Shown: piece by piece, positions 1 through 10,510 of the stretch | How positions within the stretch are numbered: the first letter of the stretch is position 1 | How the letters are laid out: the number at the start of each line of letters is the position of its first letter | Assembly (NCBI GenBank): GCA_020809705.1 | Contig: CP085827.1 | Span: 5,518,001 to 5,582,000 of the forward strand | DNA: 64,000 nt | Source of the DNA: Calonectria ilicicola | Taxonomy: Eukaryota; Ascomycota; Sordariomycetes; Hypocreales; Nectriaceae | Reading direction: 5' to 3' | Notes under the pieces: generated by a model | Told to the model about the DNA's origin: nothing | The model's input: the letters and a program-made list of their open reading frames with translations, nothing else | Database searches by the model: none | Program-made: the position numbers and the translations under genes

Positions 1-389
1 GCCAACGTGCTGGGGTATCACTTGAGCGATTGGTCATGCCAACTGCAGCTGAAAAAACGACACGAACCGAAATGGGTGCGACGGAAAAGTGGCAAAAGCA
101 AGAGATGCAATCAATAAGCCCACTCTCATCTGACGGTTCAGCAACAGTCAGCCCGAACCCCAGTCAAATCTCTGGCAAGAAGGACAGGCTCTACGAATAC
201 TTTCCGGTTAGCCTGGATGACTGGTACGTGACCTTTTCTTGCATTCAATGTGGCTTGACTAACTGATGCAGGCTGCCCCCCGTGGAAACAGTGTATTTGC
301 CTCACATGGTTCATCTCAGTACCGTGGTCATTGGAGCCGATGGGAAAAGAATACCAAGAAAGCTGAAGCGGTATTTTGTAGCCGATTAG
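1..389 (+). CDS. 3' end of an unidentified protein-coding gene (5' end outside window)
   Basis: The frame is open from the left edge and I read two exons, 1-223 and 272-389. They are joined by a 48-nt intron (GTACGT donor, branch-like CTAAC/CTGAT, GCAG acceptor), which restores a Trp codon at the junction. The encoded C-terminus has a Ser/Pro/Lys-rich stretch, then an aromatic segment (EYFPVSLDDW) and a basic end (KRIPRKLKRYFVAD) before a TAG stop. I do not recognise the family. The clean splice and the compositionally normal protein after the junction are the reasons for calling it real. The true start, length and function cannot be judged from this window. Confidence 0.5.
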
Positions 390-1499
390 GTTAGACAGAT
401 GGGGCGATGGCTTCTGGGAGTGCCACCATCACCGGAGTATTTACGTGGAGTGATGCTTAGACAGAGATCTAAGCGCTTGTGAAAAGCCATAGTCGCACTT
501 CGTTGTGATACGGTTGCATATAAGCTACTGCCCACCCACCAGTCGGAAGATGCACCCGAGCTTCTCCAGTTATTAACACTCTGGGGCAGCGGGAACTACC
601 TTCGTGACGTGCACAGGGTCTAGCTTCAATTGAGGATCTAGGCTCCATGTTTGGAATGGCCGAAATCGCCATCTACGGATCTTGCCGTGGCAGGTGGATC
701 GCGGCGCGCAGCGTGCATGCAATGGAGGCTGAACTGGGACGAGCAGGTCGCGTGGACTGTGGTGATTCGTCAAGGTTGAAATGCATTACAACATCTAATC
801 CAATTAATCCAATGGCGTGATTGGGGCGATTCGATAGATTGTCTCTAGTTCATATTTGACCCCCTAGCCTACAACAAGAAACCACTGCACAAACGGCACA
901 CAGCTGAACACATGAGCCGCCTATGCATTTACGCCACCAAGACTAAGAGCTTATGAATGGTAGCTTGGTTGAAATTATGTTGCCAACTATTCCGCACATG
1001 GAAATCCGAATACGAACTTAGCCGTCCCGCAGTGGCATCTATCCCGTGTCTTAAGTGCACATTCGCTAACGCAGCTTGGTCTGTTGCGCCATGTCTCTGC
1101 ACGAGAGTCATGTGCGATTTTCCTTCCAACCAACGTTGATCTTTTCACAATTCTTTTACTAATGGGGAAAGACCAGATCCACTGTTTGTACCTCCTCTGC
1201 CAAGAGACTAGCATAATTATCTAGTGCACTACATGTGTGCTCGTCCCGTGCGAGGCTATGCCATTCATTGTCTCAACTATTCGAGCTAGCGATGCACGCT
1301 GATCTCTATATGTTTAGTTTCAACATCCCAGCTGAGGCGTCTTTAGGCGTCTTTTGGCGAGGAAGCCTAGTACTCGGTTATTTAAGGGCACGCTCATCGC
1401 TGTTTGGCAATCTAAACTGACACAAACATCCCTCATCATCATCAATCGTCCTTCATCTTCATCAGTTACCCAAGTAAAGTAACAACTCTCTGCATAAAA
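390..1499. other. intergenic, no gene supported
   Basis: Only short overlapping frames on both strands with no coding-like protein or splice logic. The last 130 bases are the promoter and leader of the glycine-rich gene: a TATA-like TATTTAAG near 1379-1386 and a C/A/T-rich leader with repeated ATCATC/TCATC. Confidence 0.6.
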
Positions 1500-2210
1500 A
1501 TGAAGCCCACATTCGTCTTCGTCAGCTTATTGGCATCTGCCATTGATGCCCGCCCTCTGGGCTCTAGCTCTGAATCCTCTGGCATTCTTAGTCCCCGTCA
1601 GCTCGGAGGTCTTGGAGGAGGTAGCGGCTCTATCAGCATTGGCCCAGGTGGGGTGACCGGCTCTGGAAGCATTGGAGGCACTGGTGGCATTGGCGGCACC
1701 GGAGGAGCCAGTGGCTCTGGGTCCATTGGTACCGGGGGAGCTAGTGGTTCTGGAAACATTGGAGGAACTGGCGGCATCGGAGGTATTACTGGAACTGGAG
1801 GAGCCGGTGGCTCTGGATCCATTGGTCCTGGAGGTGCTTCGGGCTCGGGAAGTGCCACAGGTTCTGGAAGCGCTGGAGGGGCTTCTGGTACCGGAAGCAC
1901 TGGTGGCTCTGGAAGCATTGGTCCTGGAGGTGCTTCTGGCTCAGGTGGTGCTGCAGGTGCTGGAAGCGCTGGAGGTGCTTCTGGTAGCGGAGATGCCGGC
2001 GGCTTCGGAAGTGTTGGTCCTGGCGGCGCAAGCGGTGCAGGAAGTGCCAGTGGTACCGGAAGCGCTGGAGGTGCTTCGGGTTCTGGAGGTGCAGAAGGGA
2101 GTGGTAGCGCTGGTTCTGGTGGTGCGAGTGGTTCTGGCAGTGCTGGCGGATCTGGAAGTGCCGGAGGTGCCAACGGTTCTGGAAACGTTGGTGGTTCTGG
2201 AAGTGTTTAA
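1500..2210 (+). CDS. secreted Gly/Ser-rich repeat protein
   Basis: A 236-aa single-exon protein with an ATG after an A-rich leader. Residues 1-18 form a short signal-peptide-like segment (MKPTFVFVSLLASAIDA). They are followed by a Ser-rich spacer with a possible basic cleavage site (SPRQ). The rest, about residues 36-236, is an uninterrupted low-complexity array built from GSGS/GGTGG/GPGGASGSG units of variable length. There are no Cys residues and no recognisable globular domain. Proteins of this kind are usually wall-associated or extracellular structural/adhesive proteins, but no function is shown here. The DNA is repetitive with strong third-base variation, which argues that the amino-acid repeat is being maintained. 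The opposite strand is also open for 191 codons, a shadow produced by the repeat composition. Confidence 0.75.
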   Translation: MKPTFVFVSLLASAIDARPLGSSSESSGILSPRQLGGLGGGSGSISIGPGGVTGSGSIGGTGGIGGTGGASGSGSIGTGGASGSGNIGGTGGIGGITGTGGAGGSGSIGPGGASGSGSATGSGSAGGASGTGSTGGSGSIGPGGASGSGGAAGAGSAGGASGSGDAGGFGSVGPGGASGAGSASGTGSAGGASGSGGAEGSGSAGSGGASGSGSAGGSGSAGGANGSGNVGGSGSV

Positions 2211-2790
2211 ATGTTCAAGTAACGAAAAAGGATTTGCATGCGACGATTATGGTTTATTAATCAATATAATGACGGGTTACAATCTCAAACTCAAGGCTCA
2301 GACTCTTGGAAAACTCAGAGTTCAAGAAATTCTCCAAAATTAGAGTGATATCTTGTGTCAATGTAATTACGGTGAAAGTTCAAAATTGCACTCAACGTTG
2401 CTTTTTCAATTGTCTTGGACTGCTATGATTAACAGTATGGAAATTTCTTTTTTTTCTGAGTCGCCAGGAGCTAACTGATAATCATCCATTACGGACTATC
2501 GACTTTATGCATTCATAATCTCGCTGGATGTTTAAAATTATGCAAATTGTCAAACTGATATAGGGCACCATTGTATTACGCATTAGCGTTGTGTTCACTT
2601 TACTTTTACACAAGTGATGAACCAGGGGGGGGTTGAAAACTAGTTTATTGTTAATTAATCCTTAATTGAACAAAATCTTTCACATGGTCATCCCAGCAAC
2701 TCCTCCACAATTAAACCTAACTCACGAGCAACTCCACTCAAATTATAATCTTAAGCGCGAGAATACCACTCGTCTGCCTAAAGCAATTTT
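2211..2790. other. AT-rich intergenic
   Basis: 3' flank of the glycine-rich gene followed by AT-rich sequence that grades into the LTR cluster. I see no gene. Confidence 0.5.
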
Positions 2791-3161
2791 TTTATAACCT
2801 AGACCAACCCGACCAGTGAAGCCGCCGGTAGAAGGCCGGAAGACCCGCTTTTACCTCTGACAAGCTGTGCTCGCGTACGCCAATAGACTGAAGGAGCGCT
2901 GCTCCGCAATGAGCGCCACGCTCCTAGAAAAACATCGCTCTTTAGGGTAGCTCCATCTGGACAGCCCCATAGAGCCCTAGATCAAACTGTACATTAGACT
3001 TCTAGGAGTTGCTGCCATCTAGGGCACAACTCAGCTCTCAATACAACTTGGTTACCTTCAATTAATCTACCTGACCAATTAACCTATTATCAGACGTAAC
3101 AATCTTCCTTTGTTGCTCAAGCCGGTGTGCCTGATTTTATCTGCGAATACGAACCGTTACA
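2791..3161 (+). repeat. LTR family A, direct copy 1 (degenerate 5' end)
   Basis: About 371 bp closely matching the copy at 4264-4635 in the same orientation. The right end is CCGTTACA. The left end is altered to TATAACC where the better copy reads TGTTACGG, so it looks mutated by C-to-T changes. TG...CA-type inverted ends (TGTTACGG/CCGTTACA) identify the unit as an LTR. No target-site duplication is visible. Confidence 0.7.
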
Positions 3162-3349
3162 GATAGAATCACCGCTAAGTCTCATAAAACTGTCGTCCTG
3201 ACTAATCGAACCTGTTAGGATTTGAAGGACCTTCGACTAAATTTGCTGCAGATAGGATTCTATAGGAGTCTTTGGAGCGATCTTGTTCCTATTTACCATC
3301 AAGTATTAAGCTAGAATGCCCAGGCTGAGAGAGTCTGCCAAGGTGCAAA

Positions 3350-3564
3350 TGTAACGAACTGGATTCACGACTGGGGTGAAGCACGAATGGGACCGCAATA
3401 GACCTCTGTTCTTGTTACCAGGGCTTCAACTTGACGAACCGTAGAACCGTTCGCCTGCGCTCACTACATGATACTGTTGTGGGCGTCCTTGCCCTATAGC
3501 GTCTTGCGCTAGTACACATTCGGTATGCGTGCTTGATTGGTCCTCTTGGTCCCACATCTTTACA
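3350..3564 (+). repeat. LTR family B, copy 1: solo LTR with target-site duplication
   Basis: 215-bp unit beginning TGTAACGAACTGG and ending CATCTTTACA. It is flanked on both sides by GCAAA (3345-3349 and 3565-3569), a perfect 5-bp target-site duplication. This defines the element ends exactly and shows a solo LTR left after recombination. Three more copies of the same unit lie at 20055, 23898 and 24527. It is nested between the two direct family A LTRs. Confidence 0.9.
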
Positions 3565-4060
3565 GCAAAGTCCTTTTAGATCTAATTTACTGAAGGTAAT
3601 GACTGGGAGATAGCTATAGGGAATGAAGGCGGTTGGGATTATGTAATGAGGTAGCGAGATATTAAGTTGCCTAATTATACTAGTAACTTTATTTTGTGTA
3701 TCCGATGTTAGTGGGGTAAGGATATCTTTGGTAATGACTAAACTGCTTTGCTTCTTCTTGCTAAATGAAAAGTAAGCAATAAGGTTTGAACCTGTATCGG
3801 ATTTAAGAATATTGATAATAATTTATTTAATGCCGAGCAAAGTATTATGAATATGTTATTTAATATTGCTAAGTGTGATATAAAGACCATGAATCTTGAC
3901 TTGGGCATTCTTATGTTTAATATACTTGATGGAACCATTCATATGGAAGAAGCTAAGGTTACTAGTTTTGTAGAACCGACTAAAGTAAGGCAAAGTACGC
4001 CTTGGGGCCTAGCTTGGTAGAGCGGTGACTGTTGCGGCTCGAGTTTGAGCTAGATCTAAG

Positions 4061-4225
4061 TGTAACGGTTCGTGTTCCCAGATAAAATCAGGCACGCCGG
4101 TTTGAGCAACAAAGGAAGATTGTTACGTCTGGTAATAGGTCAATTGGTCAAGTAGATCAATTGAAGGTAACCAAGTTGTATTGAGAGCTGAGTTGGGCCC
4201 TAATGGCTACAACTCCTAGAGGTCT
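4061..4225 (-). repeat. LTR family A, inverted copy, first part
   Basis: Starts TGTAACGGTTCGTGTT and matches the reverse complement of the right half of the 4264-4635 copy. It stops matching cleanly just before that copy begins. The remaining half of an inverted LTR resumes at about 4640, so this inverted LTR appears to have been split by insertion of the direct copy. Confidence 0.65.
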
Positions 4226-4263
4226 TAAATACGTGATTGTTTAAGTGAGCCCTTGGAGCGAAC

Positions 4264-4635
4264 TGTTACGGCCCAGATCAACCCGACCAGTGAAGCCGCC
4301 GGCAGAAGGCCGGAAGACCCGCTTTTACCTCTGACAAGCTGTGCCCGCGTACTCCAATAGACTTAAGGATCGCTGCTCCGCAAGGAGCGCCGCGCTCCTA
4401 GAAAAACATCGCTCTTTAGGGTAGATCCATCTAAACAGCCCCACAGAGCCCTAGATCAAACTGTACATTAGACTTCTAGGAGTTGCTGCCATCCGGGGCA
4501 CAACTCAGCTCTCAATACAACTTGGTTACCTTCAATTGATCTATTTGACCGATTGACCCATTACCAGACGTAACAATCTTCCTTTGTTGCTCAAACCAAC
4601 GTGCCTGATCTTATCTGTGAACACGAACCGTTACA
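4264..4635 (+). repeat. LTR family A, direct copy 2
   Basis: 372-bp unit running from TGTTACGGCCCAG to GAACCGTTACA, the best preserved copy of family A in the window. The flanking 5-mers (CGAAC and CTTGA) do not match. It lies inside an inverted copy of the same LTR. Confidence 0.75.
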
Positions 4636-4639
4636 CTTG

Positions 4640-4815
4640 ATTTCCATGGGGCTGTCTAGGTGGAGCTACCCTAAAGATGATGCAGATCGATGCTATATAG
4701 ACTTAAATATCCTGTGTTACTCCTAACCGAGGCACAGGTAGACCTTTTGGTGTAGCGGCTGGGGGCTACCTCCTCATTTCACGTATCAAAAGAGCGATAC
4801 TTTTCTAGGAGCCTT
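4640..4815 (-). repeat. LTR family A, inverted copy, second part
   Basis: Contains GGGGCTGTCTAGGTGGAGCT and, further on, AAGAGCGATACTTTTCTAGG. These are reverse complements of the central and left parts of the family A LTR. The homology is diverged, especially between 4680 and 4780. It continues the inverted copy that begins at 4061. Confidence 0.5.
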
Positions 4816-4915
4816 GGTATTCGTCAAATTTAGTTACGTGCCGAACAGGTTGTACAACTAGCAAACTTGAAAATTCACAAGCTTCTTGAGCCTCAAAGCT
4901 GATTTTAGCAACGTT

Positions 4916-5569
4916 TCAAAGTCCGAATTGTTCATATGCAATTATTTCAGAAGCCTGTGCTTGGATGTCTTGCAAAAGGCTGGATACGAGGCGTCCCCAA
5001 TCGATTCGAACACGGACAGGAACAGTAGCAACCGCTGGAACGGGCATCTTTTCAATGCTAAACGCAGGTACATGACGGCCAGAAATGGTAGTACCAAAGC
5101 AGACATCATAACTATCACAATATGGTGTTAGTACAATTGCCCAAGCGGCACATAGAATTGGTGTCTTAGTAATCGAGTTATCATTTGAATTCTGATATGA
5201 AAGTTTAGTTTTCATAGTACAAGATACTTTATCGTCGAGATATTCAGGACGTGGGAAGGTAGCTCTCTGAGCACCAACAAGCTGGTCTTCCCAATATGTT
5301 GCAGCGGCTTGGTGGTCCATCTCAAAAATATGCTTTATAAAGCCAGAGTAAGGTTAAAGGGGTTAGACTAATTCACCCCGATACAGACTGTGAAGCGTAT
5401 TAAGAAAAATATTCAAGCTCCAACAATCCAAGATGGCATGATGAACTATAAGAAGGAAGATCCATAAGTTTATACCGGCCACACCACTAACTCTCCCACG
5501 CTCAGTGGAGTACAGATATACAATACTGGTTGAATGGCTCTCTAGAAGTTGGATTCCAAAACCATTCAA
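4916..5569 (-). pseudogene. NRPS condensation (C) domain fragment, decayed
   Basis: Two minus-strand frames, 5569-5363 then 5320-4916, carry successive parts of one condensation domain. The first holds the active-site region as HHAILDCWS, where the family has HHxxxDGWS, so the Gly is replaced by Cys. The second holds the downstream YWEDQL...FPRPEYLDD and a later CFGTTISGRHVP segment. A frameshift separates the two, a TGA closes the second after EQFGL, and no adenylation or carrier domain is nearby. C domains form peptide bonds in nonribosomal peptide synthetases; this isolated piece cannot. The upstream end abuts a GH28 fragment on the other strand, so it is a relic joined by rearrangement. 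Confidence 0.75.
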
Positions 5570-6708
5570 CTACTTTTGTTCTGGGAGGCCGTAAACCTGT
5601 CATCGATGGACATGGAAATGGAACATTTGATGTGAATGGTGATTATTGGTACGAATGGATTGCTCAACAAGAAAACACCTCAAATTACCCAGGTAGGCCG
5701 CGCGCCATTACCTTTAACGGTTTAAAGAATTCCATTGTGCGAGGTCTTGGCTTTTTGAGGAGTCAAATGTGGCAAGTATCAATAACTAACCCATCTCCGG
5801 CTATTTCTTACCATGTTTTAGGGCTATGTCAATCATCAATTCGTACGATGTGGAATTCAGCGACATTTTTATCAATAATACCGGGAATCGACGCCAGAGC
5901 CGTAAGATGAATCTTGCTGTGGAGAAATGAACACGGTGTAAATATTAACAATTTATACGTAGCCAATACTGATGGAGCCGATACTATTCAAGCTTCGCGC
6001 ATCAAATTCGACAATTGGATCGTCTACAATGGAGATGACAGCATCGCTCTGAAAGGAAACAGCACGAACATTACCATCACAAATAGCAAGCTATACAACG
6101 GCTTGGGCATTGCACTTGGAAGCCTCGGGCAATTTTACAAACAGTCCGAGACTGTCGAAAATGTGTACATTGAGGATATTACATTTGAAAAAACGTTGCA
6201 CGCACTGTACGTCAAGACCTGGACTGCCAACTAAAACGGCTATCCCCCAAACGGAGGCGGAGGAGGTTTAGGATGTAAGTTGATCTCCGTATCATTCTTC
6301 TGCACACCTAATGAACCCTTGATTAGATGCGTCTAGTATCGCTGCAAAGAATCTCAAATCAAAAGATTATGCGAGGCACTCACTGCTTTCACCATATCAA
6401 AATGCACTCGATTCAGCGGCGCACCTGGGGACGGCAACTGCACCAACTCGGAATTCCAGATTCGAAATGTCGAGGTGCAAGGTTTGGAAGGCACTAGCAC
6501 ATCAACCCGTGTGGCCAGCTTCCAATACAGTGCTGTAGTTCCATGCACCAACATTTCCCTGTTCGATATTGATCTGGCGCTCAGTAACGGAACAAAGGCC
6601 TATCAGTATCTGTGCGGTAATGTTGAGGGGGAAGAAGGGTTTGAGTGCACTGGGAAAGCGTGTGAAGGGGCAGCTCAACGGGAGGGTGCTGAGGCGAGAC
6701 GGCCGTGA
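5500..6708 (+). pseudogene. GH28 pectinase (exopolygalacturonase-like), 5'-truncated and broken
   Basis: Glycoside hydrolase family 28 hydrolyses galacturonan in pectin. Seen here are W(S)TDIQYW and GHGNG near the 5' end, then NTDGADT, GDDSIAL, GLGIALGSLGQ and YVKTWT, and a Cys-containing 3' part (CTRFSGAPG, NCTNSEFQI, VVPCTNI). Three introns can be placed: 5772-5821 with a GCAAGT donor (GC-AG), 5902-5962, and about 6274-6331. The signal peptide and first part are missing; the sequence runs straight into an NRPS fragment on the opposite strand. In-frame TAA at 6232-6234 sits where the family context expects Gln or another residue, and a frameshift lies near 6375. I judge it non-functional. 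Confidence 0.85.
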
Positions 6709-7686
6709 GCCTTGCGTTGGAAAGTTAGCGTAATCGCTTGCTGAGTAGCATAGATGACTGAAATTTTGTATTCAAGCCTCCATCTATCAACGGAAATCAA
6801 TTTCTGCTCGGTTTCGGATGACTTGTGAACCCGAAGATAGCCTGCATCTGGTTTCAGACAACAGAGGCAGCCTTCGATTGGCTACAAAAGTAGACGAATT
6901 ACTAGACTTGATGGATTTCTTGTTAAAACTTCGTATTTCTCCAAAGATCCTTGTTCTTGCGGTGTATGGTTCGATATGATGGTTTGTTTCAAATAAACTG
7001 GCCCGAAATGGAAAATTCGGCAAACTGCTCCGTCAGTGGAGTGAGCCGACTGTCCCGGTTGATGCACCATCGTATTCCCATTGACAGGGGCCTGAACAAG
7101 GTTATTATTTAGCTACGAGTTCTGGAGCCCACTGTCGAATCAGTTCGCCTATTTCCAGGCCCGTTCTGAAACAATTGTTTGAGCTAGTGTGCTGCCCCTT
7201 GCGCGTCCCCCACAAATTGTGATGGTGACAACACGATTACGAAGTCCGGCATTAATTTTCGAAAATACCATTCAATCGGTCAGTGTTTTAGGCTACTTTC
7301 TTTCGATTGGGAGAGGATACAGCGGCCTTACACCGCCGGGCATGACCCCCCCCCCCAAAAAAAAAAAAAGAAATCCAAGTGGATAGCCAATCCTTGCATT
7401 ATCATTTCAGAGTGAAGCATGGATCGACAACAAACTCCCTGCACTGCGGGATCAACGGTCAAGTTTTAGAAACGAGACGAGAAATGGTGTTTCATTCGCA
7501 AATAGTCCACCAACCACATGAAGCGAACTGTCTATTGAAGGATTTGGCATGGAGCGTTTGACATTCCGCCCTCAGCATAGCATCCAGGACCAACTACTTT
7601 AAAAGGGTGAACAACTTCACTTCAAATTCGAATAGCAAAATACTGCCAGTAATTTCTCCAAATAACAGCGATACAACAGACCCGAC
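6709..7686. other. intergenic with a composite C11A13 tract
   Basis: No gene supported. At 7346-7369 there is a run of 11 C directly followed by 13 A. The last ~80 bases are the A/C-rich leader of the next gene. Confidence 0.6.
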
Positions 7687-8517
7687 ATGCCTTCCTCTAA
7701 GCAGATCCTCTCGGCTTGTGCCGCCGTCGCCGTCTCATCGGTGAATGCCGCCATGGGTCCTGCCCTCAGTACTGGACCTGTTGCCACTAACTCCTGGATC
7801 CGCGAAGCCTACTCAACCCTTGTCCTTCCCAAGGTTCCTACCGGTACATCTGGCATCACTTCCCTTTGGGTTGGCATGGGAACATCCAATGGAGACTTGA
7901 TTCAGTCGATTGCGGACAACTGGGAGTCTGACAAATGGTCCATCTTTGCATACACGCTGTTAAAGACTGGAGGTTTGTACAATGACCCACTGTATGCCAT
8001 TACAATGAATTCTAACCTTGGTACTAGATAATTCCCAGATGCCCGTTCAGACTTCCGGTACTGATGCCGTGGCTGGTGACAAGATTAAAATGCACTGTAT
8101 GCAACTGTTCCCTAGCTTAGATTACTCGTCAATGAACTAACACGGCATACGCAGACAAGTACGATGACGCGAGCGGTAACTACACACAGACTGTTTCCAT
8201 CAACGGAAATGTGGTATCTACACTTTCCACCAGCGACGGGCATGCCCAGGGTTTCGGTAGCGCCGTAGAATGTGCCGAGACCAACTGCGGTACGGTCGAC
8301 ACACATTGTAAGTTTCCTAGCATCACGAGAGAGCACGAAAGCTAATAACCATTTAGCATGGGAAGACACCACGATCATTCTCGATGTCGCCGATGCCAAC
8401 TACATCAACACCTTGGGCAAGGGCGAAGGCGTTACTGGCGATATGTCAACCAGTGACGGCGGTAAGACATGGACTATCAGCACCATCACTATTCCTTCTT
8501 TCACCTTTTCCGGATAA
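7687..8517 (+). CDS. secreted concanavalin-A/eqolisin-fold-like protein
   Basis: Four exons (7687-7972, 8028-8096, 8155-8307, 8357-8517) give a 222-aa protein. Introns of 55, 58 and 49 nt all keep frame; the first has CTAAC 11 nt before its TAG acceptor. Residues 1-21 are a signal peptide ending around VNAAMG. The mature part has SLWVGMGTSNGDLIQSIADN and later VECAETNCGTVDTHSWEDTT. This layout resembles peptidase family G1 (eqolisin) and other fungal concanavalin-A-like proteins (compare WVGIDG...ILQTG). I cannot identify a convincing Gln/Glu catalytic pair, so protease activity should not be assumed. Only two Cys are present, close together. Full length, extracellular. Confidence 0.8.
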
Positions 8518-8836
8518 AATTAGTACTCTTGGGTGGGAATTTCTTTTTACGGATATCATAGTAGTTCATATTGCTTCTCAATACATCCATGGCCACACAC
8601 AGCGAGAGTCACATCATTTCACATTAAAAATATATATACATCACGATTCCCATTGTGGAACAGGGTTTTGAACTTTGCCATCTTCAAGCATCTCTCATGT
8701 ACCTATATCCTGCGAATACGCGTGATGCAAATTTGCAACGTCATTTAATAATTGGATTCTTCCCATAATCCCTCATCACATTCATTTTTTGGGGGTTTTC
8801 TTTAAAAGGTACTACAGGCAATGTGGCTTCAGCTTA

Positions 8837-10510
8837 TCATTCTAATGGAGATTCGCTTCGACTTGATGCCGACGCTAAAATGTCTCTTTCGGCCTTCGTG
8901 GCGGGCTGTTTAGGTAGAAACCGGAACAAAAGAGGCATCACCGCTGATAGAATTGATGCTACCCCACAGAAGGATGCCATAGCCGTGAAGCCAAGGACGT
9001 GACGGGGCGCATTGGCGCTAGGCCACAGGTAACTTCCATAAATCATGGAGAGATTGCAGAAAGAGTTGATAAAAGCAATAGCAACAGAGCGCTTCTTTGT
9101 CGGGAAAGAAATGCATTCACTGGCCCAGTTGAGAATAAGAGGCAAAGCAGTGTACAGCCCACCAATAAAAGCGCACATCATTAGATACTTGACCACCGCG
9201 TTTGAGACGAACAATGAGACAAGGCAAGCTGTAACAGGCACCAGATGTAAGCAAGTAAGGTGCCACCGCCTGTCTTGTAGCTTATCCGAAGACCAAGAGA
9301 ATACCAGCATAGAAATGGCACCAGTGATATAGATTGGTGCCGTCATCCACTGAGCAGTGACCTTGGTGTAACCGAGGGTCTTTAGTATGGAGGGGATAAA
9401 GTATGAGATGGTGGTGCAGGTTCCATTGAGGTTGTATAGAACCAGAAAGAGCCAGGTCTTGACGTCTGCGACGACGGCTTTAAGGGCCTGCCACGATGTC
9501 AAGGTGCTATTGTCGAGGGAAACATTAATCTTCTGATCATACACCATTCGAACGTACGCCAATCGCCTTTCTTCTGGTGTGAATTTCCGTGTATTCCGGG
9601 GGTAGTCAGGAATGATGAAGAAGAGGCAGAAGGAGCAGAAGACGGTAATGAGGCCTTCAACCAACAGGAGCCAGCGCCATCCAGGCATACCCTTGGCACC
9701 ATCCAAGCTTTTAATAATGGCTCCAGCCATGATGCCACCAAGTGCTGGAGCAATGCATCCAGAAGTATAGAATATGCAGAAGCGTTTGCCTAGAGTAGCA
9801 AGTTAGACCAAATAAGCTGCTCTGAGCTTCAGAGGACAAACTTACCAACTTCCTTCTTGGTATACCAGCACGTCAAGACAAACAGGGCACCTGGAAACAT
9901 GCCCGCCTCAACACAGCCGAGGAAGAAGCGACCAGCGAGAAAGCCATGCAGCGATTTAGACTGCGACATTCCGGTGACGATGCATCCCCAACAAAATACA
10001 ATGATAGACAAATAGACGGAAGGTCTAATTTTGACCATGACCAAATTGGAAGGGACCTCAAAGAGAAAGTATCCGACAAAGAAAACGGATATGAACAGGG
10101 AGTATTCTGTGGGCGCGTGAGCATCATTTGTCTTTTTTATTGTGGAAACCATTACTCACGATTGTCGGAGAGACCCAAATCCTCGCTCATACCAGCGGCG
10201 TTGGCATTTGCCTAACATGGCCGTGGATTAGACTCGACACGCGATAGCGACGATTAAACATCAGCAAACTACTCACAATGTTTCCCTTGTCTAGGTAAGC
10301 CAAAATATACATCCACCACAACGTCGGCAGCAGGATAAAGTCAATCTTGCGAACCAGACGCTTCTCTTCGGGCGTGTCCGGGACATAGTTTCGCAGCGCA
10401 AGCTCCAGCTCCAAATCTTCTGCATTAATAACGGGCTTTTGAACTTCGGCTTCAACGGGCACCACCTCCACCACGCTGGACCCAGACGGGTCTTTAGGCT
10501 GATGATCCAT
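8837..10510 (-). CDS. MFS transporter, anion:cation symporter (Dal5/allantoate permease-like) family
   Basis: Four exons on the minus strand (10277-10510, 10160-10211, 9846-10106, 8837-9789) encode 499 aa. The three GT-AG introns are 65, 53 and 56 nt. After an acidic N-terminal tail comes RLVRKIDFILLPTLWWMYIL, then AYLDKGNIANANAAG across the first junction. EVPSNLVM and GRFFLGCVEAGMFPGAL follow, then RWLLLVEG, the pattern of the ACS branch of the major facilitator superfamily. These proteins carry organic anions such as allantoate, nicotinate or pantothenate with protons across the plasma membrane. Twelve hydrophobic segments are evident with the usual central loop (NTRKFTPEERRLAY). The substrate cannot be told. 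The typical YLDRxNIGNA is here YLDKGNIANA. Confidence 0.93.

Noticed and set aside
1598..2173. 191-aa Pro/Glu/Ala-rich protein on the minus strand
   Set aside because: Pure antisense shadow of the glycine-rich repeat gene.
1672..2343. 223-aa Leu/Glu/Val-rich protein in another plus frame
   Set aside because: Out-of-frame reading of the same repeat; the in-frame product has a signal peptide and this one does not.
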